NCBI RefSeq assembly: GCF_011064615.1
Contig: NZ_JAALJH010000043.1
Location: forward strand, 16,166-80,165
DNA from: Aquisphaera insulae
Lineage (GTDB): Bacteria > Planctomycetota > Planctomycetia > Isosphaerales > Isosphaeraceae
Direction: 5' to 3'
Length of the DNA: 64,000 nucleotides
Position 1 is the stretch's first letter; each line of letters opens with the position of its first letter. This document shows, piece after piece, positions 26,077-33,985 of the stretch. The notes below the pieces were generated by a model, which was not told where the DNA came from, did not search any database, and saw nothing but the letters and a program-made list of their open reading frames with translations. Position numbers and translations under genes: made by a program.

Positions 26077-28332
26077 TCAGATGAACATGGGTACTGGATT
26101 CAGTTCGGATTCTGCCAGTGGGCCCGGCAGCCAGCCCAGCCTCGCGGGGACGTCGAAGAGTCGACCGGGGCCGAAGCGGGCCCAGAAATGGCGCAGCCCC
26201 GGGACGATGACCTTGACGACCGGGAGCCCGATGTCGGGGCGCGTCAGGTCGAGGACGAGGAACTCCATGCCACGATCCTCGACGAGCGAGCGGCAGTACA
26301 GCACATCGTCCCGAAAATCATCGAACCGGACCGTCCGAAAATCCGCGAGCCGGCGCCTCGGCGCATGGGGGTCGGGGGCCAGGTGCGGCTGATTCGCGAT
26401 CGTGGCCGTCTCGAGCCAGTCCTCAACATCCGGGCCGCCGACGAATCCCCGCCGGGACGGATCCTCGACGCTCGGGTTCGAGAGCATCAGGTGAAACTGA
26501 TTGAACTCGGTGACGGCCCTCAGTACGGCGGCCCGCGGGCTGAAGTGGGACCCGAAGCCGAAGAGGATCTCCTCGGGCCGCGAATCGACGCACCTCGAGA
26601 CGGCCGCGAATGTCGGGATCTCCAGGTCCGAGGTCAGGTCCAGGACATGTAAATCCCTCCCTCGCTGGCGGAGGAAGGCGGCGAGGGTCTCCAGGTACGG
26701 ATCCTGGAAGCTGGACAGATCGACCTCGGGACGTCGGAGGCGGTTGTACCACCAGAGCGCGACGGCGTCGCGCTCGACCAGCTCCAGGAATCCGTGAAGG
26801 ATCGCCTCCTCCAGCGTGCTCCCCGCGGCATTGCCGTTGGAGCAGGCGACGCAGGACGCGGCTTCCGTCGGCCGGGGGTGATTGAAGTAGCAGAATGCCG
26901 TGGGCAGGTAGCGATGTTCCCCGATCGTCAGGGACGACACCGGCGTCCAGTCGATGATCGCGTCCTCGACGAACGGCTCGGGCACGACATTGAACCGCGA
27001 GCCTCGGGAATTCCAGCGGTCTCGCCCTCGATATTGCTCCTCGCTAAAGCGCATGCACTCGTTGGGGTGAATGGCGCGCGGGGCAAGGTCCACGAACCTC
27101 GCCCGAATTCGAGGCTCGTCGCCGCGGTAACAGGACGAGGATCGCTCCAGCGCCTCGCCGAGGGCGCTCGCGCGGGCCTGCAAGTCCGTCGTCCCTTTTC
27201 CGCTACAGAGGTTCCGAAACCCTTCCCGAAGCGAACGCGGCGTGGATCTCCTGAACGCAGGATTGTAGCCGGCGGTGTAGCTATGCTGCGGGCCCTGGGT
27301 CGACAGCCCAACCCGCTCGAGCATGGTCACGTGGCCGGTGATCGGGCTTACATGGTGAGCATGGCTCTCGAGCATGACCTCCGGGGGAACGGATCGCGCC
27401 GCGTCATTCGCCCAGGGGGGCTTCCGGCGGCTGCGGAGCTCGACCTGCGTGAAACCTCGTCCCGGCTCGTCGGCCGGGTCGCCACATGCCGGGCAATGGG
27501 GCTGCCAGGCCAGCCGATGGGTCGTCCCTTGCATGGTTCGGAGGTCGAGGGTGGCGACCCGGCCGGCAAGGTCCGGCAGCTCGCCTCGTACGACCCACTC
27601 GGAGACCTTCAACGCGAGCAGATTGGCGGCGACCTGAAGCCCGGCCGGCGTCGAGCCGGGCGGGACCGGGATCGGCTCGGCACGTCGATTCAGCGATCGG
27701 ACGAGCGATTCGAAGGGCCGGTTCGTGCGGAGTCGGCCCGCGAGACATTCCCAGCATCCGGTCATCTCGGGCTGAAAGAGTGGTCCCAGCCAGAGCTCGG
27801 ATCCGGTCGGCCTGGCCAGGAGCCAGGAGCGACCTGAATCCAACGACTCTCGATTGATCTCCGCGAGCCCGCCGCGGAGGTAGTCGTCGGTGATCACGAC
27901 TGTGAAAGCGCCTCGCGGATCCTCCCGGACGCCGAGGGATTGGAACGCATCGCGGATCGGTCCGACCCCGACATTCCCGATCGCGCGCAGGACCACGCGT
28001 CCCTCGGCGAGTCGACGGGCCGCAAGCTCGGGGTCGATCTGGAACCCCGCCCACCACGCCTCCTCGCCGGGGGGCAAGACCGGGTCGCCGTGGGTGAGGT
28101 ATCCGCACTCCTCCATGTGCTGGAGCGCGGCGAGGATCTCCGGCCGCGAGGCCCGGTCGTTCAGCTTGACGATGATCTCCTCGGGTGTGAACCTGCCATC
28201 CAGGTAGGGCAGGACCAGGGCGGACAGCGCCCCTTCGACGAAGGTGTGTGCGCCCTCGGAGAACAGGATCAGGCCCTCTCCTTCGAGTGCCTCGGCATGG
28301 AGATGAGCCTTCAGGCGCGGTCGTTTCGCCAT
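26077..28332 (-). CDS. Fused ThiF-like/YcaO cyclodehydratase (TOMM)
   Basis: 751 residues. The first 330 residues form the leader-peptide-binding ocin-ThiF-like partner, with two zinc CxxC pairs (Cys193/196 and Cys280/283). The rest is YcaO, with ATP-binding SGKGTTDLQARASALGEALER, the catalytic block NGNAAGSTLEEAILHGFLELVERDA, and the C-terminus NPVPMFI, which resembles the Pro-rich end needed by azoline-forming YcaO enzymes. It should use ATP to cyclise Cys, Ser or Thr of a precursor peptide to azolines. Fusion makes it a complete single-chain cyclodehydratase. It sits between the PqqD-like gene and the SagB-type gene. Confidence 0.9.
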   Translation of the reverse strand: MAKRPRLKAHLHAEALEGEGLILFSEGAHTFVEGALSALVLPYLDGRFTPEEIIVKLNDRASRPEILAALQHMEECGYLTHGDPVLPPGEEAWWAGFQIDPELAARRLAEGRVVLRAIGNVGVGPIRDAFQSLGVREDPRGAFTVVITDDYLRGGLAEINRESLDSGRSWLLARPTGSELWLGPLFQPEMTGCWECLAGRLRTNRPFESLVRSLNRRAEPIPVPPGSTPAGLQVAANLLALKVSEWVVRGELPDLAGRVATLDLRTMQGTTHRLAWQPHCPACGDPADEPGRGFTQVELRSRRKPPWANDAARSVPPEVMLESHAHHVSPITGHVTMLERVGLSTQGPQHSYTAGYNPAFRRSTPRSLREGFRNLCSGKGTTDLQARASALGEALERSSSCYRGDEPRIRARFVDLAPRAIHPNECMRFSEEQYRGRDRWNSRGSRFNVVPEPFVEDAIIDWTPVSSLTIGEHRYLPTAFCYFNHPRPTEAASCVACSNGNAAGSTLEEAILHGFLELVERDAVALWWYNRLRRPEVDLSSFQDPYLETLAAFLRQRGRDLHVLDLTSDLEIPTFAAVSRCVDSRPEEILFGFGSHFSPRAAVLRAVTEFNQFHLMLSNPSVEDPSRRGFVGGPDVEDWLETATIANQPHLAPDPHAPRRRLADFRTVRFDDFRDDVLYCRSLVEDRGMEFLVLDLTRPDIGLPVVKVIVPGLRHFWARFGPGRLFDVPARLGWLPGPLAESELNPVPMFI

Positions 28333-28411
28333 CGATGCGCGACTCCGGGTGCTCGACCGCTGACCCTTCGAGGCCGGGAAAAGCCATCCCTCGCGGGCGG
28401 TCCGGTCGCCG

Positions 28412-28822
28412 TCAGCTCGAACCGCAACCGCCGGACGCCGCCTGCGCCGGCGTCGGCGTCAGGAGCGTCGTGACCGCGGGCAGGATCAGCGTGAGGACGC
28501 CCACCTTGCCCACCTTTCGGACCACCTCGCGGCGAGACTTCCGGGCTTCCTCGGGCGTGCGATCGATGTGGTCCTCCAGGAGTTGAGAGCGGCCGAGGCG
28601 GTCGATGGCGACCATGACGAGATCATCGTCGGCGACCGGATCGACCTGCTCGCGGAGCAGGGAGGCGATTTCGGGGACGGAATGCAGTCCGTCGCAACTT
28701 CGCCAGACCAGGGCCGCGGTCCTGTTCAGGTTGTGGGCGAGCTTCCGCTGACGATCATAAATGATCATCTCGTCGCCGATCGTCTCGAGGAGAAGATTGT
28801 CGCGCCGGGCTCTCGGGTTCAT
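28412..28822 (-). CDS. PqqD-like protein with signal-like Cys/Ser/Gly tail; candidate RiPP precursor
   Basis: 136 residues. Residues 8-88 match the PqqD/RRE winged helix that grips leader peptides (DEMIIYDRQRKLAHNLNRTAALVW, then VPEIASLL). The tail is unusual: SRREVVRK (96-103) resembles a twin-arginine motif, about 18 hydrophobic residues follow, then PTPAQA (123-128) like a signal-peptidase site, then ASGGCGSS to the end. Those last eight residues contain Cys and Ser, the substrates of the YcaO/SagB pair encoded next door. No separate precursor gene is visible in the locus. PqqD identity is seen in the sequence. The precursor role is inferred. Confidence 0.75.
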   Translation of the reverse strand: MNPRARRDNLLLETIGDEMIIYDRQRKLAHNLNRTAALVWRSCDGLHSVPEIASLLREQVDPVADDDLVMVAIDRLGRSQLLEDHIDRTPEEARKSRREVVRKVGKVGVLTLILPAVTTLLTPTPAQAASGGCGSS

Positions 28823-28862
28823 GGCGATACCTCATGTTGAGGGCTATCGATCCTGGGGGTGA

Positions 28863-29801
28863 TCACTCCGGCGACTCCGACATGCGAAGGTCGGATCGCG
28901 GAAACTCGAACGGCAATGGCGCGGGGACACGACGGCCACGATCCTTCGCCAGTACGGAGGCCGCCATGGCATCGGCCTCGCCCCGAACGCCGCCCAGGGC
29001 GGCTGCCCCGCCGACGGCACGTCGCAGGACGGCCAGCGAGAAGTCGGGCTGGCTTCGGGCCAGGACGGTGTGCCGGAGCATCGCCAGCACGGCCGTCCCG
29101 GGCGAGAGGACGCGGGGCTCCCACCTCGCTCCGGGCCGATGCCTCGTCACGAGCAGTTGCCCGATCGGCAAGGGGCCCGCATGCGAAGTCGCACCCAGAT
29201 CCTCGGGCGTGCAGCGGCGAATTTGGCGGCCTGGCCCCCCGCGGATCGCGAGGGCTCGCGGGAACGGATGGACGAGGCCGTCCTGATCCAGGACCGCGAA
29301 TTCGTCCGAGAGGTACTCGGCACCCGCGCGAAGCATCGCGGCAACCAGCGTGGTCTTTCCGCTCCGGCTGGTGCCCGGTATCACGATGGCTCGCCCGCGC
29401 CAGCCGACGACGCCTGCGTGGACGAAGACCACGCCCCGGGCGTTCCGCGAGACGCTCAGCTCGAGGCCCGAGCGGAGCCGGGCGGCGACCTCGTCGGCGC
29501 TCCGGGTCCTCGCCAGCCTGTATCCGTTCACGTACAGGTGGTGGGCCGGCCCGCCACGGCGTCCGGGCTCACGTCCCACCACGAGGGAGTAGAGCCTGTC
29601 CACACGTCGATCGCCCGACCAGGACCAGGACGGCGGCAGAAGCTCCGGCAGACGATCGAGCGCGGCACGATCGCTCACCCGTATCCCGATCCGCGCCCCG
29701 AACGAGGCGAAATCGATGCGTCCCGCCCAGGGGATCCGGTCGAGTCGGGCCTGCTTCCGGACGATCGATTCTCGGGGAGAGATGTGGAGGCGGGATTCCA
29801 T
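28863..29801 (-). CDS. HPr kinase/phosphorylase-like protein of RiPP locus
   Basis: 312 residues from the ATG at 29801. The C-terminal half contains an HprK-type P-loop (IPGTSRSGKTTLVAAML), followed by LSDEFAVLDQDG and ALAIRGGPGRQIR. The N-terminal half lacks the canonical HprK domain. Such HprK-like proteins occur with PqqD-like proteins in lasso-peptide and related clusters, where some phosphorylate the peptide C-terminus. Here the target is unknown, and the PqqD-like tail ending in Ser-Ser is a candidate. It is the first gene of the operon. A further ATG nine codons upstream is possible. Confidence 0.75.
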   Translation of the reverse strand: MESRLHISPRESIVRKQARLDRIPWAGRIDFASFGARIGIRVSDRAALDRLPELLPPSWSWSGDRRVDRLYSLVVGREPGRRGGPAHHLYVNGYRLARTRSADEVAARLRSGLELSVSRNARGVVFVHAGVVGWRGRAIVIPGTSRSGKTTLVAAMLRAGAEYLSDEFAVLDQDGLVHPFPRALAIRGGPGRQIRRCTPEDLGATSHAGPLPIGQLLVTRHRPGARWEPRVLSPGTAVLAMLRHTVLARSQPDFSLAVLRRAVGGAAALGGVRGEADAMAASVLAKDRGRRVPAPLPFEFPRSDLRMSESPE

Positions 29802-29845
29802 GACTGGCCCCCGAGATGTCGCTCGCATGAGTGCGGGATTGAAAA

Positions 29846-29874
29846 AGTATGGCGAAATACCCTCCAATGTTCAA
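29846..29874 (-). promoter_or_regulatory. Candidate sigma-70-type promoter of the RiPP operon
   Basis: On the minus strand TTGAAC and CATACT are 17 bp apart, with the proximal hexamer about 45 bp before the HprK-like ATG at 29801. This lies in the 167-bp gap after nifA and suggests the operon is not simply read through from nifA. No NifA-type site was seen here. The match is 4 of 6 in each box. Confidence 0.35.
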
Positions 29875-29968
29875 GTCCGTCCATTGGACCTGAAGTCTCG
29901 AGTTGCCGGGACGGAACTTCTGTGCCGCGAACGCAACACGACCGGGCGGGACGACGGCCGGTCGACGT

Positions 29969-31522
29969 TCAGATCTTCCGCACCTTGATGTTGAATTGCT
30001 GGATGCGATAGGCGATCTGTCGCGGGGTCATTCCGAGCAGACGGGCGGCCTTGGCCTGGACCCAGCCGGCATGCTCGAGCGCGGCCACGATCCGCTCGCG
30101 TTCGTCGAGGGCGGGGTCGTTGAAGTCCGCGGCCAGGCCCTCCGTCGCGCCCCCCTCGAGGATGCTGTCTTCCAGCCCGGAGAGGATGAGCGCGTCGCGA
30201 TCGATAACCCCGCGCTCGGCCATCACCGCGGCCCGCTCCAGGCAATTCTCGACCTCGCGGATGTTCCCGGGCCACTGGTACTGCATCATCATTCGGACGG
30301 CGTCATCGGTGACCTGGAGGGGCCGGCCCTGGCGCTTGGCGATCCGCCCGGCCAGGGCCCGGGCGATCTCCGGCAGGTCCTCGAGTCGGGCACGGAGCGG
30401 GGGCATGTAAATCGGCATCACGTTGAGGCGATAGTAGAGATCCTCGCGGAACTTGCCGGAGGCCACGTCGTCCTCCAGGTTGCGGTTGGTGGCGGCGATC
30501 ACGCGGACGTCGATCTCGCGCGTCTTCGAGCTGCCGACGCGCTCGAATTCCCCTTCCTGGAGGATCCGCAGCAGCTTGGCCTGGAACGTCGGCGAGATCT
30601 CCCCGATCTCGTCGAGGAAGAGCGTGCCGCCGTCGGCCTGCTCGAAGCGCCCCAGGCGGTGGTCGGCCGCCCCCGTGAAGGCCCCCTTCTCGTGGCCGAA
30701 GAGCTCCGACTCGAGCAACTGGTCGGACAGGGCGGCGCAATTGAGCCGGACGAAGGGCTTCTCCGCTCGCATCGAGTTGTAATGGATCGCCCGCGCGACC
30801 AGCTCCTTCCCCGTCCCCGACTCGCCCCGGATCAGGACTGTCGTCGTCCAGCGGGCGACGGCCCGGATCTGCTCGAAGACCCTGCGCATCACGGGCGTGT
30901 GGCCGATGATGTTGTCGAAGCCGTACTGGACGCGGACTTCCTGGAGGAGCCGATCCCGCTCGCTGACCAGGTGCCGCCGCTCCTCGGCCATGCTCCACGA
31001 GAGTCGGACGACCTGTCCGACCAGGTTCGAGACCATCTCGAGGAATCGCGCCCGCTCCTGGAGCGTGGTCGGCGGCGAGACGTCGGGCTGGGCCGCGATG
31101 ACCCCGATGACCTTGGCCCCCATCCGGATCGGCGTGGCGATGAACGGGAGATCGGGCTGATAGAGCCCCAGGCGGCTGATGAATCGGGGCTCGTCGGCGA
31201 TCCGCGGCACGATCACGGTCTCGGCCTGCTCGAGGATCAGGCCGATGATCCCCTCTCCGCTCCGATACCGGATGTCGTCGAGCTTGCGATCGCGTGAAGA
31301 GTCGTCGTGGACGGCGCGGAGGATCAGCTCCCCCGAATCCGGATTGAGGAGCGTCACCATCCCCCGCCGCAGGCCGCCGCGGTCCTGGAGCTCATGGAGG
31401 ACCCCGCAGAGCGTCCGCTGCAAGTCCAGGGAATGAGCCAGCACCTGGCTCACGTTGAAGAGCGTGTCGAGCTCCAGGGTGATCGGACAGTCCTTGCAGT
31501 CCATGGACGCAAGCAACCCCAT
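29969..31522 (-). CDS. nifA: Nif-specific sigma-54 activator NifA
   Basis: 517 residues. A GAF domain (about 20-175) senses signals. The AAA+ domain has Walker A GESGTGKE (233-240) and the sigma-54-contacting GAFTGA loop (280-285). A Fis-type helix-turn-helix ends the protein (AKAARLLGMTPRQIAYRIQQF). It binds TGT-N10-ACA sites upstream of nif promoters. The cysteine-rich Cx4C linker of oxygen-sensing rhizobial NifA is absent, and no nifL is visible, so control must come through the GAF domain or another partner. It is separated from the nif structural genes by the MoaD-like/hesA region. An alternative ATG is six codons downstream. Confidence 0.93.
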   Translation of the reverse strand: MGLLASMDCKDCPITLELDTLFNVSQVLAHSLDLQRTLCGVLHELQDRGGLRRGMVTLLNPDSGELILRAVHDDSSRDRKLDDIRYRSGEGIIGLILEQAETVIVPRIADEPRFISRLGLYQPDLPFIATPIRMGAKVIGVIAAQPDVSPPTTLQERARFLEMVSNLVGQVVRLSWSMAEERRHLVSERDRLLQEVRVQYGFDNIIGHTPVMRRVFEQIRAVARWTTTVLIRGESGTGKELVARAIHYNSMRAEKPFVRLNCAALSDQLLESELFGHEKGAFTGAADHRLGRFEQADGGTLFLDEIGEISPTFQAKLLRILQEGEFERVGSSKTREIDVRVIAATNRNLEDDVASGKFREDLYYRLNVMPIYMPPLRARLEDLPEIARALAGRIAKRQGRPLQVTDDAVRMMMQYQWPGNIREVENCLERAAVMAERGVIDRDALILSGLEDSILEGGATEGLAADFNDPALDERERIVAALEHAGWVQAKAARLLGMTPRQIAYRIQQFNIKVRKI

Positions 31523-32173
31523 TCCGGCTATAGGGAGTCTCCGTCGATCCCGGCCCCGAGCCGATCGGTGGGACGATCACGAGAATCCGCATGGCTTGTC
31601 ATGGAAGCGAGCCGTCCGGTCGGGGCTCGAGATCCGCAGCGCAGCAGCCTGTCCCGCCTCACTCGCTCGCCGAACACGAGGAGGGCCAGGCGGCCATCCC
31701 GGAACGGCGGAGACAGCGAGGGTGCAATCCATGGGAGAGGGGCATGACGAAACGGTTTCATCATGCAATCCGCGCACCGTTTCGCCGCGGTCATTCGGGT
31801 GATCTGTAACTTGGCGGGGCGGATGGATTTGCTCGTCGAATCCCGGCGGCCGAACGGGTCGAACCGTCCGCCCGTCGCGTCGGCCGGCTTCCGAGCTGAC
31901 CACGACGACGGCAATCTGGCGGCATCGTGCCTACCGAATGCGCACGCCCGCTTGATTCGATCGGGGGCGGTTGCCGGCCCGAGCCCCCCCGGACCCGCCG
32001 CGGCCGGGCTCGTGAGCCTCGATCGGGAGCCGATCGGCCCGGCGGGAGGGAACCGGCGCGAAAATCGCAAGCGAGAGCGATCGCCCGAAGGGACGACGAC
32101 GCTTGAAATCATCCTTGACCAAGACACGCTAGCGGGCATTCGAGCGACCTCGATGGACGAGGGGGACTCCTTC
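31523..32173. other. Divergent intergenic region, nothing firmly recognised
   Basis: 651 bp between nifA and the MoaD-like gene. The only structure noted is an inverted repeat CGAAACGG (31748-31755) with CCGTTTCG (31777-31784). No TGT-N10-ACA site or sigma-54 promoter was found, so nifA expression seems to depend on another promoter class. Confidence 0.4.
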
Positions 32174-32476
32174 ATGCGGATACACGTCAAGGTGACAGGC
32201 CGGCGATACCTTTCCGGCGGAGAGATGCTTCCCGCGCTCGACCTGCCCGGAGGGTCGAGTATCGACGACGCGATCGACGCGGTCCGGCGCCAGACGGGCG
32301 GGGCCGCGGCGATCATCCCGCAGGCTCTCCTGGCGATCTCCGGCGAGCACATCGGGACGGTCGCTCGTCATACGCCCAGGGTCCTCGTCGACGGGGACGA
32401 GGTCATGATCTTCGCGCCGGTCGCGGGCGGCGCGCCGCAGACCGGACAGTCGGCTCGCTTCCAGAGCCGGACCTGA
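32174..32476 (+). CDS. MoaD/ThiS-like sulfur-carrier protein with residues beyond GG
   Basis: 100 residues of ubiquitin-like MoaD/ThiS fold: MRIHVKVTGRRY strand, ALDLPGGSSIDDAIDAV helix, and VLVDGDEVMIFAPVAGG ending. Carriers normally stop at Gly-Gly, which is adenylated and thiocarboxylated by a ThiF/MoeB/HesA protein. Here 14 residues follow the GG (APQTGQSARFQSRT). The ATG has GAGGGGGA at good spacing. The gene runs opposite to hesA and overlaps its 3' end by 109 bp. Pairing with HesA in a nif island suggests a role in sulfur delivery for metallocluster or molybdenum-cofactor assembly. Confidence 0.7.
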   Translation: MRIHVKVTGRRYLSGGEMLPALDLPGGSSIDDAIDAVRRQTGGAAAIIPQALLAISGEHIGTVARHTPRVLVDGDEVMIFAPVAGGAPQTGQSARFQSRT

Positions 32477-33171
32477 CTCATCTCTCCCCGGAAGCCATCG
32501 ACCACGAGCAGGCGGCCCCACGACGGTATGCCGGCCCGGCCGAGGATCTTGATCGCCTCGAGCGCCGCCAGGTTGCCCATCGTCGCGGCGATCGCCCCGA
32601 CGACCGGGAATCTGGCTTCAAACGGGGGCTCCTCCGGGTACGCACACGCGAGGCATGGGGAGTCCTTTCCGTCGCAGACGAAGAGCGAGCCGGCCATCCC
32701 CCACTGGGCAGCGTCGATGAACGGGATGCCGGCGTCGTAGGCCGCCCGGTTCAATCGGAGTCGATGCTCGAAGTCCGCCGGGCAGCTCAGGATGATGTCG
32801 ACCCGGCGGGCCAGGATGTCCGCCTCCTCGTCATCGGGTTCGTGATCGATGACCTCGACCGAGACGAACCGGCTCATGGCCCGGAGATATCTCGCGAACT
32901 GGTCGGCCCGGGGCATGCCCACGCCGGCCTCCGAGCCCAGGAGCTGCCGGTTCATGTCCGGCGACTCGAGCTCGCCGCCGTGGGCGATGATGATCGTGCC
33001 GACTCCGGCCATCGCCAGCGAGAGCGCCGCGGGGCCGCCCAGGCCCCCCACCCGCGTCACCAGGGCCGTCGATCCCTTGAGCCGGCGCTGGCCTTCCTCG
33101 GAGAGCACCCCCGGCCCGATTTGCCGGTCGTACCGGACGCGTTCCTCGTTCGAGAGTTTCGGCAGGATCAT
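32368..33171 (-). CDS. hesA: HesA/MoeB/ThiF-family adenylyltransferase
   Basis: 267 residues. The E1-like fold starts RYDRQIGPGVLSEEGQRRL. The nucleotide-binding loop reads RVGGLGG instead of the usual GAGGLG. DMNRQLL, DIILSCPADFEHRLRLN and two CxxC zinc pairs (CLAC, CPVC) are present. HesA proteins are common in nif clusters and are thought to activate a small sulfur carrier or help supply molybdenum or sulfur. The ATG overlaps the nifZ stop in an ATGA, making it the last gene of nifUSVWZ-hesA. Its 3' end overlaps the MoaD-like gene, its likely partner. Confidence 0.85.
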   Translation of the reverse strand: MILPKLSNEERVRYDRQIGPGVLSEEGQRRLKGSTALVTRVGGLGGPAALSLAMAGVGTIIIAHGGELESPDMNRQLLGSEAGVGMPRADQFARYLRAMSRFVSVEVIDHEPDDEEADILARRVDIILSCPADFEHRLRLNRAAYDAGIPFIDAAQWGMAGSLFVCDGKDSPCLACAYPEEPPFEARFPVVGAIAATMGNLAALEAIKILGRAGIPSWGRLLVVDGFRGEMSQVRLWKRADCPVCGAPPATGAKIMTSSPSTRTLGV

Positions 33172-33629
33172 GCAGGCTGCTCCATGCATTCCGGCTCGAC
33201 CGGCTCGAGCGCCGACTCCGGAACGAGGAAAGTACGGCCGTCGAAGTACGCATGGTAAGCCGGCCCTCCCGGATGGTCGCGGAGGACGCGGAGGACCTCC
33301 CCGCGCGTGCCGGCGGCCACGACGACAACGCCTCCGATTGCCAGGGGGATTCGCGAGGCGACCTTGTCCCGGAACAGGAACTGCGCGGGGACCCACGGCT
33401 CGTCGGCCCCGATCAACTCCTCCTCGCGGCAGCCGACCAGGAGATCAACCTCGGTAAAGTGCACCGAATAGATGATCTGATCCTGGAGGAAGGTCCCGAC
33501 GTTCCGGACGAAGCCCACGCTCCCCGCCTTTGCCAGGACGTCGCCCGTCTCCTTGCCCGGGAAGGTGCCGTCGTTGCGGACCGTCCGGACGACCCGGACG
33601 AGCTCGCCGTAGTCGAAGCGGGGCATCAT
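33168..33629 (-). CDS. nifZ: NifZ, MoFe-protein maturation factor
   Basis: 153 residues. The N-terminal 80 residues are a clear NifZ domain: DYGELVRVVRTVRNDGTFPGKETGDVLAKAGSVG, written here as one conserved block with its FLQDQIIYSVHF strand. NifZ acts in P-cluster formation on NifK. Residues 100-145 (VVVVAAGTRGEVLRV, then FLVPESALEPV) look like a second SH3-like copy, giving a tandem protein. It overlaps nifW by 4 bp (ATGA) and hesA by 4 bp. A start one codon later (ATGATG) is equally possible. Confidence 0.88.
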   Translation of the reverse strand: MMPRFDYGELVRVVRTVRNDGTFPGKETGDVLAKAGSVGFVRNVGTFLQDQIIYSVHFTEVDLLVGCREEELIGADEPWVPAQFLFRDKVASRIPLAIGGVVVVAAGTRGEVLRVLRDHPGGPAYHAYFDGRTFLVPESALEPVEPECMEQPA

Positions 33630-33982
33630 GGGAGTGAGCCTCCGTTGACGGTCGACGAACCCCCGAGGCCGATCGAGGAGAGCGGCACGAAGGCCTCGCC
33701 CCGCGCCTCGTGGAAGACCTTGAACACCTTCTCCGTCAGGGCGTCGGATTCGACGAAATCCTGATAGGCGCGTGCCAGCCAGGCCCGGTAAGCCCCCCGA
33801 CGGCCCTCGAGGTCGCCCGGCAGGGAGTCGCGGTCCTGCGCCAGGTAGTCGTGGAACCGCTGGAGGATGTGCAGCCGGTTCACGTGGACGACGGACGGCT
33901 CGTACGGGACGGCGAAGTAGTCGAGGAACTCCTCGGCGCTGGCCAGGTCCTGGAGCTCGTCTTCGAATTCATCGAGGTCCAT
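33626..33982 (-). CDS. nifW: NifW nitrogenase-stabilising/protective protein
   Basis: 118 residues, the usual NifW length. Typical blocks are LQDLASAEEFLDYFAVPYEPSVV, HVNRLHILQRFHDYL and AYQDFVESDALTEKVFKVF. NifW is believed to assist MoFe protein assembly or protect it from oxygen in the cytosol. It lies 3 bp after nifV and overlaps nifZ by 4 bp, consistent with coupled translation. Confidence 0.92.
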   Translation of the reverse strand: MDLDEFEDELQDLASAEEFLDYFAVPYEPSVVHVNRLHILQRFHDYLAQDRDSLPGDLEGRRGAYRAWLARAYQDFVESDALTEKVFKVFHEARGEAFVPLSSIGLGGSSTVNGGSLP

Positions 33983-33985
33983 GGC

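Noticed and set aside
28333..28411. A short separate precursor peptide between the YcaO and PqqD-like genes
   Set aside because: The 79-bp gap has no start codon with ribosome binding site followed by a usable frame on the minus strand.
31523..32173. NifA-regulated promoter for nifA or for the MoaD-like gene
   Set aside because: No TGT-N10-ACA site and no GG-N10-GC promoter with acceptable boxes was found on either strand.
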